35,996 nucleotides of DNA from a virus. Both the position numbers and the translations under genes were made by a program. Below, in pieces: positions 12,812-21,517 of the stretch. The stretch lies in the IMG/VR virus record IMGVR_UViG_3300035698_000161, positions 1-35,996 of that record; one strand, 5' to 3'. Under the pieces are notes generated by a model. It was given only the letters and a program-made list of their open reading frames with translations. It ran no database searches and was not told the DNA's origin. Numbering within the stretch: the first letter of the stretch is position 1; each line of letters begins with the position of its first letter.

Positions 12812-13077
12812 TGAAATATAAAAAAATAAGTCCCCCATTAGTTTTAGGCGATAGAAAATACTTTAAATATCTTATTATTTGGGAAGATATCGTTGGCGAT
12901 TCTACTATTTCAGATTTTTCTGGATTAGAATGTGCCACAATATACTCAGAAGCTTACGTGTATAAAAAAACAAAAGATTACCTTTATTCTTTTGCAAGTT
13001 ACGATAAAAAAGACCCTGCTTTTGGTGATAGAAATGTCTACCCAATAAGTGTAATTAAATCTATAACAAGGATATAA
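12811..13077 (+). CDS. Protein of unknown function (88 aa)
   Basis: 88 residues, rich in lysine, tyrosine and aspartate, predicted soluble with several strands (KYFKYLIIWEDIVG, AYVYKKTKDYLYSFASY). The start shares a base with the upstream stop, and the stop lies one base before the polymerase start, so it is translated as part of the replication operon. No motif recognised. Confidence 0.65.
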   Translation: MKYKKISPPLVLGDRKYFKYLIIWEDIVGDSTISDFSGLECATIYSEAYVYKKTKDYLYSFASYDKKDPAFGDRNVYPISVIKSITRI

Positions 13078-13078
13078 C

Positions 13079-14815
13079 ATGAGATACATATTTGATATTG
13101 AAACGGATGGCTTTTTAGATGTAGTGTCTAAAGTTCATTGTATTATTTTAAAAGACATTGATACTAATAAAATATTATCACTAACAGTAGATGAAGCTGT
13201 TAAAAAGTTAACAACAGCAAAATTAGTTATTGGGCACAATATTATTAAATATGATATTCCAGTGTTAAAGAAATTGTTTATTAATTTTGTAGACTTTAAA
13301 GCTGAGGTGTTTGATACTTTAGTAGCAACAAGATTATTATTTCCAGATGTTAAAGAAAAAGATTTTCAAAGAAAAGATTTTCCTAGAGATTGCATAGGCC
13401 GCCATAGTTTAAAAGCATGGGGACACAGACTAGGTGATTACAAAGCACAGTTTGATACAGATTGGAAGACTTACTCTCCAGAAATGTTAGAGTATTGTAT
13501 TCAAGATGTAGAAGTAACACATACCTTATATAAAATGATTGAAACAAAAGGGTATTCTGTCAGTGCGATGAAATTAGAACATGATGTAGCTGCTCTAATA
13601 TACAAACAAGAATTACATGGTTTTACTTTTGACACAGATAATGCAAAGAAATTATATTCCAAATTAAATGCTAGAAGAATTGAAATAGAAGATGAGTTGC
13701 AAGTATTGTTTCCACCTGAAATAGTTAAGACACCTTTTATACCTAAAGTAAATAACAAAGCTAGAGGGTATACTAAAGGTGAAGTATTTTATAAAGAAAA
13801 CACAGTGGTATTTAACCCATCCAGCAGACATCACATTTCCGCTAAATTAATTGAGCGATATGGCTGGAAACCAAAAGAATATACTGATGATGGTAAACCA
13901 AAATTAGATGAAAGTGTTTTGTCACAACTTCCATATTCAGAAGCTAAAACACTGTGTGAACATTTTTTATTAGACAAAAGAATTGGGCAACTAGCAACAG
14001 GAGCACAAGCGTGGTTAAAACATGAACGTGGTAATAAAATACACGGGGTGTGCAACACAAACTCCACTGTTACTGCCAGAGCAACTCACTCATACCCAAA
14101 CATGGCACAGATACCCAGCGTGTCCGTACCTTTTGGTAAAGAGTGTAGAGCTCTATTCACAGTTCCGACTGGTAAAAAGCTTGTAGGCGTAGATGTCTCT
14201 GGCTTAGAAGTGAGAATGTTGGCTCACTACATGGCTAGGTACGATAAAGGAGACTATGCAAAAATTGTGTTAGATGGTGACATACACACCGAAACACAAA
14301 CTTTAGCTGGTTTAGATTCCAGAGACCTAGCCAAGCGTTTTTACTATTGCTTCCTCTATGGTGGTGGTGTTAAGAAAATAGCTGATGTTACTAATAAATC
14401 CATTGCACAAGCATCCACGATTAAGAAAAGATTCTTAAATGGGCTGCCTGCATTAAATAAATTAATAACAGATGTGCAGAGTGCTTCTGAAAAAGGTTAT
14501 TTAATTGGTCTTGATAAAAGGCACATTAAAGTACGCTCATCACACGCTGCATTAAATACTTTATTACAATCTGGTGGTGCTATTATTTGTAAACAATGGT
14601 TAATCGAATTTAATAAATTAATACAAACATACACAGACGTCCATCAAGTTGTCTGGGTACACGATGAAATACAAATTGAGTGTCCTGAAAAGGATGCTGA
14701 TACAATAGGAAAGTTAGCTGTCGATGCCATTAAACGAACAGGCGAACTATTTAATTTAAGACTTCCTCTAACAGGGAAATACAAAATAGGAAACAACTGG
14801 AGTGAAACACATTAA
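13079..14815 (+). CDS. DNA polymerase, family A with 3'-5' exonuclease (T7 gp5-like)
   Basis: 578 residues (T7 gp5 704). The N-terminal proofreading domain has FDIETDG (D6, E8), GHNIIKYD and YCIQDVEVTH. Polymerase motifs are GVDVSGLEVRMLAHYM (A), the KRFYYCFLYGGG region (B) and VWVHDEIQ (C, H528-D529-E530). FNPSSR, ARATHSYPNMAQIP and RSSHAALNTLLQSGGA are close to T7. The segment before FNPSSR, where T7 carries its thioredoxin-binding loop, is much shorter here, so processivity may not depend on host thioredoxin in the same way. Confidence 0.96.
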   Translation: MRYIFDIETDGFLDVVSKVHCIILKDIDTNKILSLTVDEAVKKLTTAKLVIGHNIIKYDIPVLKKLFINFVDFKAEVFDTLVATRLLFPDVKEKDFQRKDFPRDCIGRHSLKAWGHRLGDYKAQFDTDWKTYSPEMLEYCIQDVEVTHTLYKMIETKGYSVSAMKLEHDVAALIYKQELHGFTFDTDNAKKLYSKLNARRIEIEDELQVLFPPEIVKTPFIPKVNNKARGYTKGEVFYKENTVVFNPSSRHHISAKLIERYGWKPKEYTDDGKPKLDESVLSQLPYSEAKTLCEHFLLDKRIGQLATGAQAWLKHERGNKIHGVCNTNSTVTARATHSYPNMAQIPSVSVPFGKECRALFTVPTGKKLVGVDVSGLEVRMLAHYMARYDKGDYAKIVLDGDIHTETQTLAGLDSRDLAKRFYYCFLYGGGVKKIADVTNKSIAQASTIKKRFLNGLPALNKLITDVQSASEKGYLIGLDKRHIKVRSSHAALNTLLQSGGAIICKQWLIEFNKLIQTYTDVHQVVWVHDEIQIECPEKDADTIGKLAVDAIKRTGELFNLRLPLTGKYKIGNNWSETH

Positions 14816-15192
14816 TGACAAAAGCAAATAAAAAGTTTGATATTGATTTAAAATATGGACAGGACAGAGAAAACAGAACGGAACAGATATTAACGGAAGG
14901 AAAATTAGAAGTTAAAACTGAACGGGACTGGTGGCAAAAGACCGGCAACATTGCAATTGAAGTTGAGTCGTATGGTAAACCTTCAGGTATTATGGCTACC
15001 GAAGCAAAGTATTGGGTTCATATTTTAGCAGATGGTAATAAAGATTATTGTAGATTAATTTTTGACACGAGTACCGTTAAGCGTTTAACTAAGAAGTATA
15101 TAAAAAATATTAAGAATGGTGGTGACGGGTGGAAAAGTAAATTTGTCCTGATACCCTTATCTGAAATATTTGAAGCAAAAAATTTAAAATGA
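14815..15192 (+). CDS. Possible PD-(D/E)XK-type nuclease (125 aa)
   Basis: 125 residues, overlapping the polymerase stop by one base. Residues 30-58 contain LEVKTERDWWQKTGNIAIEV, an E-x-K pair (E32, K34) followed by a strand with further acidic residues and ESYGKPSGI. This fits the core of restriction-endonuclease-like (PD-(D/E)XK) folds seen in phage genomes beside polymerase genes. The assignment is from pattern only. It might be a recombination or host-DNA nuclease; it is too short for RecB-type enzymes. Confidence 0.6.
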   Translation: MTKANKKFDIDLKYGQDRENRTEQILTEGKLEVKTERDWWQKTGNIAIEVESYGKPSGIMATEAKYWVHILADGNKDYCRLIFDTSTVKRLTKKYIKNIKNGGDGWKSKFVLIPLSEIFEAKNLK

Positions 15193-15215
15193 AAACACAC
15201 AAAGGAGAATAACAT

Positions 15216-15968
15216 ATGAGTAGAAAAAGAGTATTACTAATTGATGGCGATATTTTAATTTATAAAATTGCTACAATGAATGAAGTGAGCACCCACTGGG
15301 GGGATGGGCTTTGGACTTTACATTGTGATTTAAATGTTTGTAAAAATGATGTTGAAAACGAAATAGAAAAATTAGGGGCTGATTTAGAAGCAGACGATTA
15401 CATCATGGCGTTAACTGATACACATAATTTTAGAAAAGATGTTATGCCTACTTATAAAGCCAACAGAAAAGATAAAAGAAAACCGATGGTGTTAAATGCA
15501 TTACGTGATTATGTGATGGAAAAATTAAATGGTGTTATATATAAAAACTTAGAAGCTGATGATGTCTTAGGAATAATGGCCACAGAACCTACAGAAGAAG
15601 AACGCATTATTGTCTCTATTGATAAAGACCTTAAACAAATTCCTGCTTCGTTGTCTGTTGATGGTGTCACTTTTAATCAAGTGCCCCTAAGACTAGCTGA
15701 CTATTGGTTTATGCTGCAGACTATGGCCGGTGATTCCGTTGATGGCTACACTGGTATTCCCACTGTTGGAATTAAAACAGCTGAGAAGCTTATAAGTCAG
15801 TATACTAATGTACCCATATTAGAGCTGTGGAAAATTGTTATCAAATGTTTTGCTGATAAAGGCTTACACAAAGAAGAAGCCTTACAACAAGCTAGGGTTG
15901 CACGTATACTAAGACACGGTGAATACAATAAGCAAACAGGAGAAGTAAAACTATGGCAGACCAAGTAA
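15216..15968 (+). CDS. 5'-3' exonuclease (T7 gp6-like)
   Basis: 250 residues of the FEN/5'-nuclease family, which removes primers and degrades host DNA for recycling into phage DNA. Acidic metal-binding clusters are visible: LIDGDI (D10, D12), LEADD (58-61 and 112-116) and SIDKDL (134-139). YKANRKDKR at 80-88 is the DNA-gripping segment, and GDSVDGYTGIPTVGIKTAEK at 172-191 is the helix-3-turn-helix. AAGGAG precedes ATG 15216. A phage promoter-like sequence lies inside the gene at 15806. Confidence 0.93.
   Translation: MSRKRVLLIDGDILIYKIATMNEVSTHWGDGLWTLHCDLNVCKNDVENEIEKLGADLEADDYIMALTDTHNFRKDVMPTYKANRKDKRKPMVLNALRDYVMEKLNGVIYKNLEADDVLGIMATEPTEEERIIVSIDKDLKQIPASLSVDGVTFNQVPLRLADYWFMLQTMAGDSVDGYTGIPTVGIKTAEKLISQYTNVPILELWKIVIKCFADKGLHKEEALQQARVARILRHGEYNKQTGEVKLWQTK
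15806..15822 (+). promoter_or_regulatory. Internal copy of the phage promoter motif (G)
   Basis: TAATGTACCCATATTAG differs from the consensus TAAAGTACCC-N-TATTAG only at the fourth base. It lies inside the exonuclease gene, about 130 bases before the DUF3310 gene, and could drive the nucleotide-metabolism genes 15953-19509. Its coding location makes chance more likely than for the intergenic copies. Confidence 0.5.
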
Positions 15969-16204
15969 AAAAACCTAATCATTATTTTAGGTACAAAATA
16001 GAACCCATTACTTTTATTTTACAGAATAATATTCCGTATGTTGAAGGTAATGTTATTAAATATTTATGTCGTTGGAGATTTAAACATTTAACTAAAGAAA
16101 AACAAATTGAAGACTTACAAAAAGCAAAACAATATATTGATTTGTTGATTGAAAAAGAAACACAAGACCCAAACCAATTAAAACTTAAACTAGAAAACCA
16201 ATGA
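15953..16204 (+). CDS. DUF3310 family protein (83 aa)
   Basis: 83 residues with the DUF3310 pattern seen in many phages: a KPNHY start, then IEPITFILQNNIPYVEGNVI, KYLCRWRFK and a final helix EDLQKAKQYIDLLI. Proteins of this small family are sometimes called nucleotide-kinase-like, but their activity is not established. It overlaps the exonuclease gene by 16 bases and the SpeD-like gene by 4, in the nucleotide-metabolism cluster. Confidence 0.85.
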   Translation: MADQVKKPNHYFRYKIEPITFILQNNIPYVEGNVIKYLCRWRFKHLTKEKQIEDLQKAKQYIDLLIEKETQDPNQLKLKLENQ

Positions 16205-16629
16205 TATTAAAACACAACCATTTAATAGTAAGAGCAGAAGTAACCCACCCACCTGCCAATGTTGAGGCAGTGACTGAATGGGTAAAAGAATTAGTAACCA
16301 TAATTAAAATGAGATTGCTTGGTGAGCCACAAGCATACTATGTAAATAAAAAAGGAAACAAAGGTGCTACTTGTGTGGCTGTTATTGAAACATCACACAT
16401 TGCATTGCATGTTTGGGATGAAAAAAATCCTTCTTTATTACAATTGGATGTATATACATGTAGCGAAATGCATGAGGAAAAAATATTCAGACACTTAGAA
16501 CAATTTAAACCAATTAAAGTTCAATACAAAATTTTAGACAGAGAGAACAGTTTAATAACTATTCCTCAGAGGTCTGACTTGACATATTCAACTGCATCAG
16601 CCTTAGAAAAAATCACAAATGGAGTATAG
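16201..16629 (+). CDS. SpeD-like S-adenosylmethionine decarboxylase homologue
   Basis: 142 residues of the pyruvoyl-dependent AdoMet decarboxylase family, used in spermidine synthesis. The signature region IETSHIALHVWDEKNPSLLQ followed by LDVYTCS aligns with the family's ESHISIHTWPE...DVFTCG. The serine that becomes the pyruvoyl group (S65), H70 and C87 are present. The residue before the serine, normally Glu, is Thr64. Relatives in bacteria and phages are reported to decarboxylate ornithine or arginine instead, so the substrate is open. It overlaps DUF3310 and nrdA, so it is co-translated. Confidence 0.82.
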   Translation: MILKHNHLIVRAEVTHPPANVEAVTEWVKELVTIIKMRLLGEPQAYYVNKKGNKGATCVAVIETSHIALHVWDEKNPSLLQLDVYTCSEMHEEKIFRHLEQFKPIKVQYKILDRENSLITIPQRSDLTYSTASALEKITNGV

Positions 16630-18376
16630 TAGAGATAATTTGTTAACAGAGTTTGGCAAGAAAACATTACAAGACAGATATTTATTACCAACCGAGAAGT
16701 CCCCACAAGACGCATTTATGAGAGCAGCAAAAGCTTTTTCAGACAATGATGAAATGGCTGAAAGAATTTATAACTACGCTTCAAAACTTTGGTTTATGTT
16801 TTCAACACCTATTTTATCCAACGGGGGCACTAAACGAGGAATGCCTATTTCGTGTTTTTTAAATTACGTGGGAGATAGTAGAGAAGGTATTACTAGTCAT
16901 TACACAGAGAATGCTTGGCTCGCTTCTGTAGGGGGTGGCATTGGTGGTTACTGGGGGCACGTGCGTTCTGATGGTACACCTACTTCAAAAGGAAGTCAGA
17001 GCTCAGGTACAATGCCTTTTATGCATGTAGTGGATTCAGAAATGCTAGCCTTTTCTCAAGGGAAAACAAGAAGAGGAAGCTATGCCTCTTACATGGATAT
17101 ATCACATCCGGAAGTTATTGAGTTTATTGAAATGAGAAAACCTACCGGTGGTGATTCTCATAGAAAAAATCTTAATTTACACCACGCTATAAATGTGAGT
17201 GATGCATTCATGGAATTGATTGATAAGTGTATTGCCAACCCTACTCAAGATGACAGTTGGAATCTTATTGACCCACACACTAAAGAAACAGTTAGAACTG
17301 TGTCAGCCAGAGACTTGTGGTTAAAGATTTTAGAAACAAGAGTTACTACCGGCGAACCTTATATTTCTTTTATTGATACTATCAATGAAGCACTCCCACA
17401 AACACAAAAAGATTTAGGATTAAAAGTGCATCATTCTAATTTATGCAGTGAAATAACTTTACCAACAAATGAAAACAGGACTGCCGTATGTTGTCTGTCC
17501 AGTGTTAACATTGAAAAGTATGATGAATGGAAAAAAGACACTATGTTCATCCCTGATTTAATTAGATTTTTAGACAATGTATTACAATATTTTATTGAGA
17601 ATGCTCCAGAAGAATTGTTTAGGGCTAAGTACAGCGCTGTCAATGAGAGAAGTCTTGGACTTGGAGCTATGGGATTTCATTCTTATTTACAATCTAAAGA
17701 TATACCTTTTGAATCAGCATTAGCTAAGTCTCTTAACTTACAAATATTTAAGAACATTAAGACACAAGCTGTTATTGAATCTAAATCCTTAGGAGTTAAA
17801 AGAGGTGAAGCACCAGATATGGGAGGGACAGGAATGCGTAATGCACACTTGTTAGCCATTGCTCCGAATGCTTCTTCATCTATTATTTGTGGGACAACAT
17901 CCCCTTCAGTAGAACCTTATAGAGCAAACGCTTATGTGCAAAAAACTATGTCAGGTTCTTTTCTAGTAAAGAATAAACATTTAGAACAACTGCTAGAAAA
18001 AAAAGGACTTAATACAGATGCCATATGGACTTCAATTGTGGGTCACCGTGGCTCGGTACTACATCTTAAACAGCTATCAGACCATGAAAAAGATGTTTTC
18101 AAAACAGCCATTGAAATAAATCAACAGTGGGTAATTGAGCACGCAGCTGATAGACAACCATTTATCTGTCAAAGTCAAAGTATAAATATCTTTGTGCCTG
18201 CTGATGTGAATATAAAAGAACTTCATAAAATGCATATGTTAGCATGGAAGAAGAAACTAAAAACATTATACTACTGTCGTTCTGAAGCAATCAAACGAGC
18301 AGAGTTAGTGTCATTAAAAGTAACAAGAACAATAATAACAGAGGCAGCAGATAGTTGTCTCTCATGTGAAGGATAA
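16619..18376 (+). CDS. nrdA: Class I ribonucleotide reductase large subunit (NrdA)
   Basis: 585 residues; reduces ribonucleotides to deoxyribonucleotides for phage DNA. The catalytic N-x-C-x-E is N274-C276-E278 (SNLCSEI). The redox cysteines are C79 (ISCF) and C291 or C292 (AVCCLSS). The C-terminal shuttle pair is CLSC in the last residues. NERSLGLGAMGFH and APNASSSIICGTTSP are family signatures. E. coli NrdA has 761 residues; this one starts directly at the catalytic region and lacks the ATP-cone, so dATP shut-off should be absent. It overlaps speD by 11 bases and lies before nrdB. Confidence 0.95.
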   Translation: MEYSRDNLLTEFGKKTLQDRYLLPTEKSPQDAFMRAAKAFSDNDEMAERIYNYASKLWFMFSTPILSNGGTKRGMPISCFLNYVGDSREGITSHYTENAWLASVGGGIGGYWGHVRSDGTPTSKGSQSSGTMPFMHVVDSEMLAFSQGKTRRGSYASYMDISHPEVIEFIEMRKPTGGDSHRKNLNLHHAINVSDAFMELIDKCIANPTQDDSWNLIDPHTKETVRTVSARDLWLKILETRVTTGEPYISFIDTINEALPQTQKDLGLKVHHSNLCSEITLPTNENRTAVCCLSSVNIEKYDEWKKDTMFIPDLIRFLDNVLQYFIENAPEELFRAKYSAVNERSLGLGAMGFHSYLQSKDIPFESALAKSLNLQIFKNIKTQAVIESKSLGVKRGEAPDMGGTGMRNAHLLAIAPNASSSIICGTTSPSVEPYRANAYVQKTMSGSFLVKNKHLEQLLEKKGLNTDAIWTSIVGHRGSVLHLKQLSDHEKDVFKTAIEINQQWVIEHAADRQPFICQSQSINIFVPADVNIKELHKMHMLAWKKKLKTLYYCRSEAIKRAELVSLKVTRTIITEAADSCLSCEG

Positions 18377-18379
18377 ATT

Positions 18380-18562
18380 ATGAGAAGAAGTAGTATAGAT
18401 GGTTATAAAATAAGAGGTGATAAATTAGTACCCAATGATGCCTATAAAAAAGGATGGAATGAAATTTTTGGGAAGAAAATAAAAAAAGATAATATACAAA
18501 AAGAAAACGAAGCATACTTAAAAGAAATTAAACCACTATTTAGTAGAGAAAAAAAGAAATGA
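18380..18562 (+). CDS. Small basic protein between nrdA and nrdB (60 aa)
   Basis: 60 residues, very rich in lysine (ends LFSREKKK), soluble, no recognised motif. It starts 3 bases after nrdA and overlaps nrdB by 4 bases (ATGA), so all three are translated together. Some phages carry a glutaredoxin or thioredoxin gene in this position, but this protein has no CxxC pair. Function unknown. Confidence 0.6.
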   Translation: MRRSSIDGYKIRGDKLVPNDAYKKGWNEIFGKKIKKDNIQKENEAYLKEIKPLFSREKKK

Positions 18563-19509
18563 GCTTATTTAAAGAACGGACGCATTACAAACCTTTTGAA
18601 TATGACTGGGCTTTTGAAGCCTATGAGATGCAACAAAAAATGCACTGGTTACCTAGTGAAGTGCCTTTGCATGAGGACATAAAAGATTGGAACTCACGAT
18701 TAACCAAAGAAGAAAAGAGTTTAATTAATCAAATATTAAAATTCTTTACCCAAGGTGATGTGGATATTGCACAAGCTTATTTAGATAAGTACATACCAAA
18801 ATTTAAACCACCTGAAATTAGAATGATGTTGTCAGCAATCACTACTAGTGAAGCTAACCACGCTCACGCTTATTCCTTGCTTAATGATACCATTGGATTA
18901 CCTGATAGTGAATACAAAGCATTCCAAGATTACAAAGAAATGGCAGACAAACATTCCTATCTATTTAAATCTAAAGGGACAGGAGTAGAGGGGCTGGCTA
19001 GAGACATGGCTTGTTTTTCAGCATTTGGGGAAGGCTTACAATTGTTTGCTTCTTTTGTTATGCTTCTTAATTTCCAGAGATTTGGAAAAATGAAGGGTAT
19101 GTGTCAAATTGTTACGTGGTCTATTAGAGATGAGACACACCATGTAGAAAGTATGATTAAATTATTTCATGCTTTGGTTAAACAACACCCTGAGATTTGG
19201 ACTGAAAAATTTAAAGCAAGTATTTACCAAACGTGTAGAGACATGGTAGATTTAGAGGACAGGTTTATTGACTTAGCTTTTCAAATGGAAGGCATCAGAG
19301 GTCTAAAAGCTGAAGAAGTTAAAAAATATATAAGATACATTGCTGACAGAAGACTGTTACAATTGTCTTTAAAACCTAATTACGGTGTCAAAGAAAACCC
19401 GTTACCTTGGTTAGACTGGGTATTAAATGGTGTTGAACACGCTAATTTCTTTGAAAATAGGGCTACAGAGTATAACAAAGGTACTATCACAGGTAGCTTA
19501 TGGGACTAA
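18559..19509 (+). CDS. nrdB: Class I ribonucleotide reductase small subunit (NrdB)
   Basis: 316 residues; carries the di-iron centre and tyrosyl radical that activates NrdA. Metal ligands are visible at the expected spacing: D67, E98, H101, E158, E192 and H195, with the radical tyrosine Y105 seven residues after E98, as Y122 follows E115 in E. coli. This is therefore the conventional tyrosyl-radical type. Its stop codon TAA is also the start of promoter motif E. It is the last gene of the nucleotide-metabolism block. Confidence 0.96.
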   Translation: MSLFKERTHYKPFEYDWAFEAYEMQQKMHWLPSEVPLHEDIKDWNSRLTKEEKSLINQILKFFTQGDVDIAQAYLDKYIPKFKPPEIRMMLSAITTSEANHAHAYSLLNDTIGLPDSEYKAFQDYKEMADKHSYLFKSKGTGVEGLARDMACFSAFGEGLQLFASFVMLLNFQRFGKMKGMCQIVTWSIRDETHHVESMIKLFHALVKQHPEIWTEKFKASIYQTCRDMVDLEDRFIDLAFQMEGIRGLKAEEVKKYIRYIADRRLLQLSLKPNYGVKENPLPWLDWVLNGVEHANFFENRATEYNKGTITGSLWD

Positions 19510-19523
19510 AGTACCCTTTTTAG
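19507..19523 (+). promoter_or_regulatory. Phage RNA polymerase promoter motif E (structural genes)
   Basis: TAAAGTACCCTTTTTAG, followed by AAGAATA as in motif F. It starts with the nrdB stop codon and lies 12 bases before the first gene of the head operon, so it would drive portal, scaffold and capsid synthesis. Confidence 0.75.
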
Positions 19524-19534
19524 AAGAATAAATT

Positions 19535-19720
19535 ATGAATGATAATGACGATTTAATTTTACCTGTTAAAGTTTATGACTTAATTGAGTTATTAAACAAA
19601 GTATATCCAGAAAAATCTCCTAGAATACAGGAGAAACTTGAGGATTTGTACTTTAGAGCAGGTCAAAGAGATGTAGTGAATTTCATTTTAACCCTTAAAG
19701 AAAGAGCGGAAAACAAATAA
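19535..19720 (+). CDS. Small acidic protein at the head of the structural operon (61 aa)
   Basis: 61 residues, acidic, mostly helical (VYDLIELLNKVYPEKSPRIQ, then EKLEDLYFRAGQRDVV). It is the first gene after promoter E, with a very short leader (AGAAGAATAAATT). No family recognised. Its position suggests either a head-assembly factor or the last metabolic accessory. Confidence 0.65.
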   Translation: MNDNDDLILPVKVYDLIELLNKVYPEKSPRIQEKLEDLYFRAGQRDVVNFILTLKERAENK

Positions 19721-19722
19721 CT

Positions 19723-19941
19723 ATGTGTCTATCAGCACCAAGAGTACCTGAAGTAAAGCCAGCACCAGCGCCAGTGCCACCCTCATCAATAGGTGAATCT
19801 GTAGCACCCTCTGTTAAAACAGGAGTTGACGTGGAGAATGCAGCTGCAAAAAAGGCTAAGTCTAAAAAAAGAGGTACTTCTTCTTTACAAACCTCTTCTG
19901 GTTTAAATATCCCGACCACTTCAGGCTTGAACATATCTTAA
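19723..19941 (+). CDS. Proline/alanine-rich small virion-type protein (gp7.3-like position)
   Basis: 72 residues, low complexity: a proline-rich start (RVPEVKPAPAPVPPSS), a lysine-rich middle (AAAKKAKSKKRG) and a serine/threonine-rich end with SSGLNIPTTSGLNIS. It lies directly before the portal gene, where T7 has gp7.3, a small basic protein of the tail needed for adsorption. Similar Cys- and Pro-containing small proteins occur at this locus in marine podoviruses. The role is inferred from position and composition. Confidence 0.6.
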   Translation: MCLSAPRVPEVKPAPAPVPPSSIGESVAPSVKTGVDVENAAAKKAKSKKRGTSSLQTSSGLNIPTTSGLNIS

Positions 19942-19942
19942 T

Positions 19943-21511
19943 ATGATATACGATAATAGCAATATGCTGCAACAAACGGTTAAACAGCGCTACGAAAAGT
20001 CAAAAGAGACTAGAGAACATTACTTAAATAGGGCACAAGAATGTAGTGAGTTAACTATTCCATCCTTGTTGCCACCAGACGGTTTCCACACTTCCACAGA
20101 ATTATACAATCCCTTCCAATCAGTAGGAGCAAGAGGCGTTAATAACCTTGCCTCAAAATTATTACTCCTATTACTCCCCCCTAACGCACCATTCTTTAGA
20201 CTCTCCATAGCTGGGGATGCTAAGAAAGATTTACAACAACAAAAAGATTTAAAATCAGAAATTGAAAAATCTCTAGCAACTATTGAAAGAGAAGTTTCCA
20301 GTAAAATTGAACAGCTAGCTTTAAGAGTATCAGTGTTTGAAGCATTAAAACATTTGATTGTAGCAGGTAATGTGCTTACTTATTTACCTAAAAAGGGTTC
20401 AATGAGAGTGTACCCTCTTACAAATTATGTGTGTAAAAGAGATGAATCTGGCGACATATTAGAAATTGTTATTAAAGAATCTGTGTCACCAGTAAATTTA
20501 AGTCCAGAAATTAAAAGCAAATTATCAGTTCAAGAGGATTTTAAAATAGATGAAGATATTGATATTTATACACACATTTACAAACTAAATCCAAATGAGT
20601 ATTATTCATGTCAAGAAGTTAAAGGTGTTAAGATACCTGAATCAATAGGTAATTATAAAACAGAAAACTTTCCATACCAAGCTTTAAGAATGATAAGAGT
20701 TGATAATGAAAGTTATGGAAGAAGTTACGTTGAAGAATTTCTTGGAGATTTAAAATCATTAGAAGGATTGTCTCAAGCACTTGTTGAAAGTGCAGCAGCA
20801 TCTTCTAAAGTTGTATTTATGGTTAAACCAAATAGTGTTACTAGAAAAAAAGATTTAGCTAATACAAGAAATGGTGATATTATAACTGGAAGCGCAGAGG
20901 ATGTATCGGTACTACAAGCACAGAAACAATATGATTTACAAGTAGTTGAAAGAAGTATTCAAAAGTTAGAAGAACGTATGTCTTATGCTTTCTTATTAAA
21001 TACAGCTATTCAAAGAGATGCTGAAAGAGTTACAGCAGCTGAAATCAGGTACATGGCGCAACAATTAGAGACTGCTATGGGTGGTATTTATAGCTTATTG
21101 TCACAAGAATTTCAGTTACCACTAGTTAAAATACTTATGCAGCGTATGTCACAAGCAAAAGAAATACCTTCATTACCTAAAGGCTCAGTACAGCCTACTA
21201 TTATTACAGGTGTAGAAGCTTTAGGAAGAGGTAATGACTTGCAGAAATTAAGAGAATTTGTAGCTGAAGTAGCAAACTTAGCACAGATAAATCCGCAAAT
21301 AGTTCAATCATTGAACACACAGGATTTAATAATGAGAATTGCCACAGGACTAGGCATTGATACTGAAGGACTTGTTAAGACTGATGAAGAACTACAGGCT
21401 GAACAACAGGCTCAAGAAGAAGCAATGCAAAATCAACAGATGATGGGGCTGGCTGAAAAAGCTGTAGCGCCTGCTGTTGCTGGAGCAATGAAAAATCAAC
21501 AACAAGGATAA
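19943..21511 (+). CDS. Portal (head-tail connector) protein (T7 gp8-like)
   Basis: 522 residues (T7 gp8 536). Twelve copies form the ring through which DNA enters and leaves the head. Recognisable connector features: an N-terminal segment with YNPFQSVGARGVNNLASKLL and LLPPNAPFFRL, a central RVDNESYGRSYVEEFLGDL, then the helical part with AERVTAAEIRYMAQQLE. The C-terminus is glutamine-rich (QAEQQAQEEAMQNQQMMG), common in this family. It lies 6 bases before the scaffold gene. Confidence 0.95.
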   Translation: MIYDNSNMLQQTVKQRYEKSKETREHYLNRAQECSELTIPSLLPPDGFHTSTELYNPFQSVGARGVNNLASKLLLLLLPPNAPFFRLSIAGDAKKDLQQQKDLKSEIEKSLATIEREVSSKIEQLALRVSVFEALKHLIVAGNVLTYLPKKGSMRVYPLTNYVCKRDESGDILEIVIKESVSPVNLSPEIKSKLSVQEDFKIDEDIDIYTHIYKLNPNEYYSCQEVKGVKIPESIGNYKTENFPYQALRMIRVDNESYGRSYVEEFLGDLKSLEGLSQALVESAAASSKVVFMVKPNSVTRKKDLANTRNGDIITGSAEDVSVLQAQKQYDLQVVERSIQKLEERMSYAFLLNTAIQRDAERVTAAEIRYMAQQLETAMGGIYSLLSQEFQLPLVKILMQRMSQAKEIPSLPKGSVQPTIITGVEALGRGNDLQKLREFVAEVANLAQINPQIVQSLNTQDLIMRIATGLGIDTEGLVKTDEELQAEQQAQEEAMQNQQMMGLAEKAVAPAVAGAMKNQQQG

Positions 21512-21517
21512 TGATAT

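Noticed and set aside
18424-18440. GTACCC inside the gene at 18380, and another at about 20409 in the portal gene, as phage promoters
   Set aside because: Only the six-base core matches; the flanking TAAA and TATTAG bases do not.
21381-21387. CTGATGA inside the portal gene (also at 32018 in gp16)
   Set aside because: No GAA partner or stems nearby; ordinary coding sequence.
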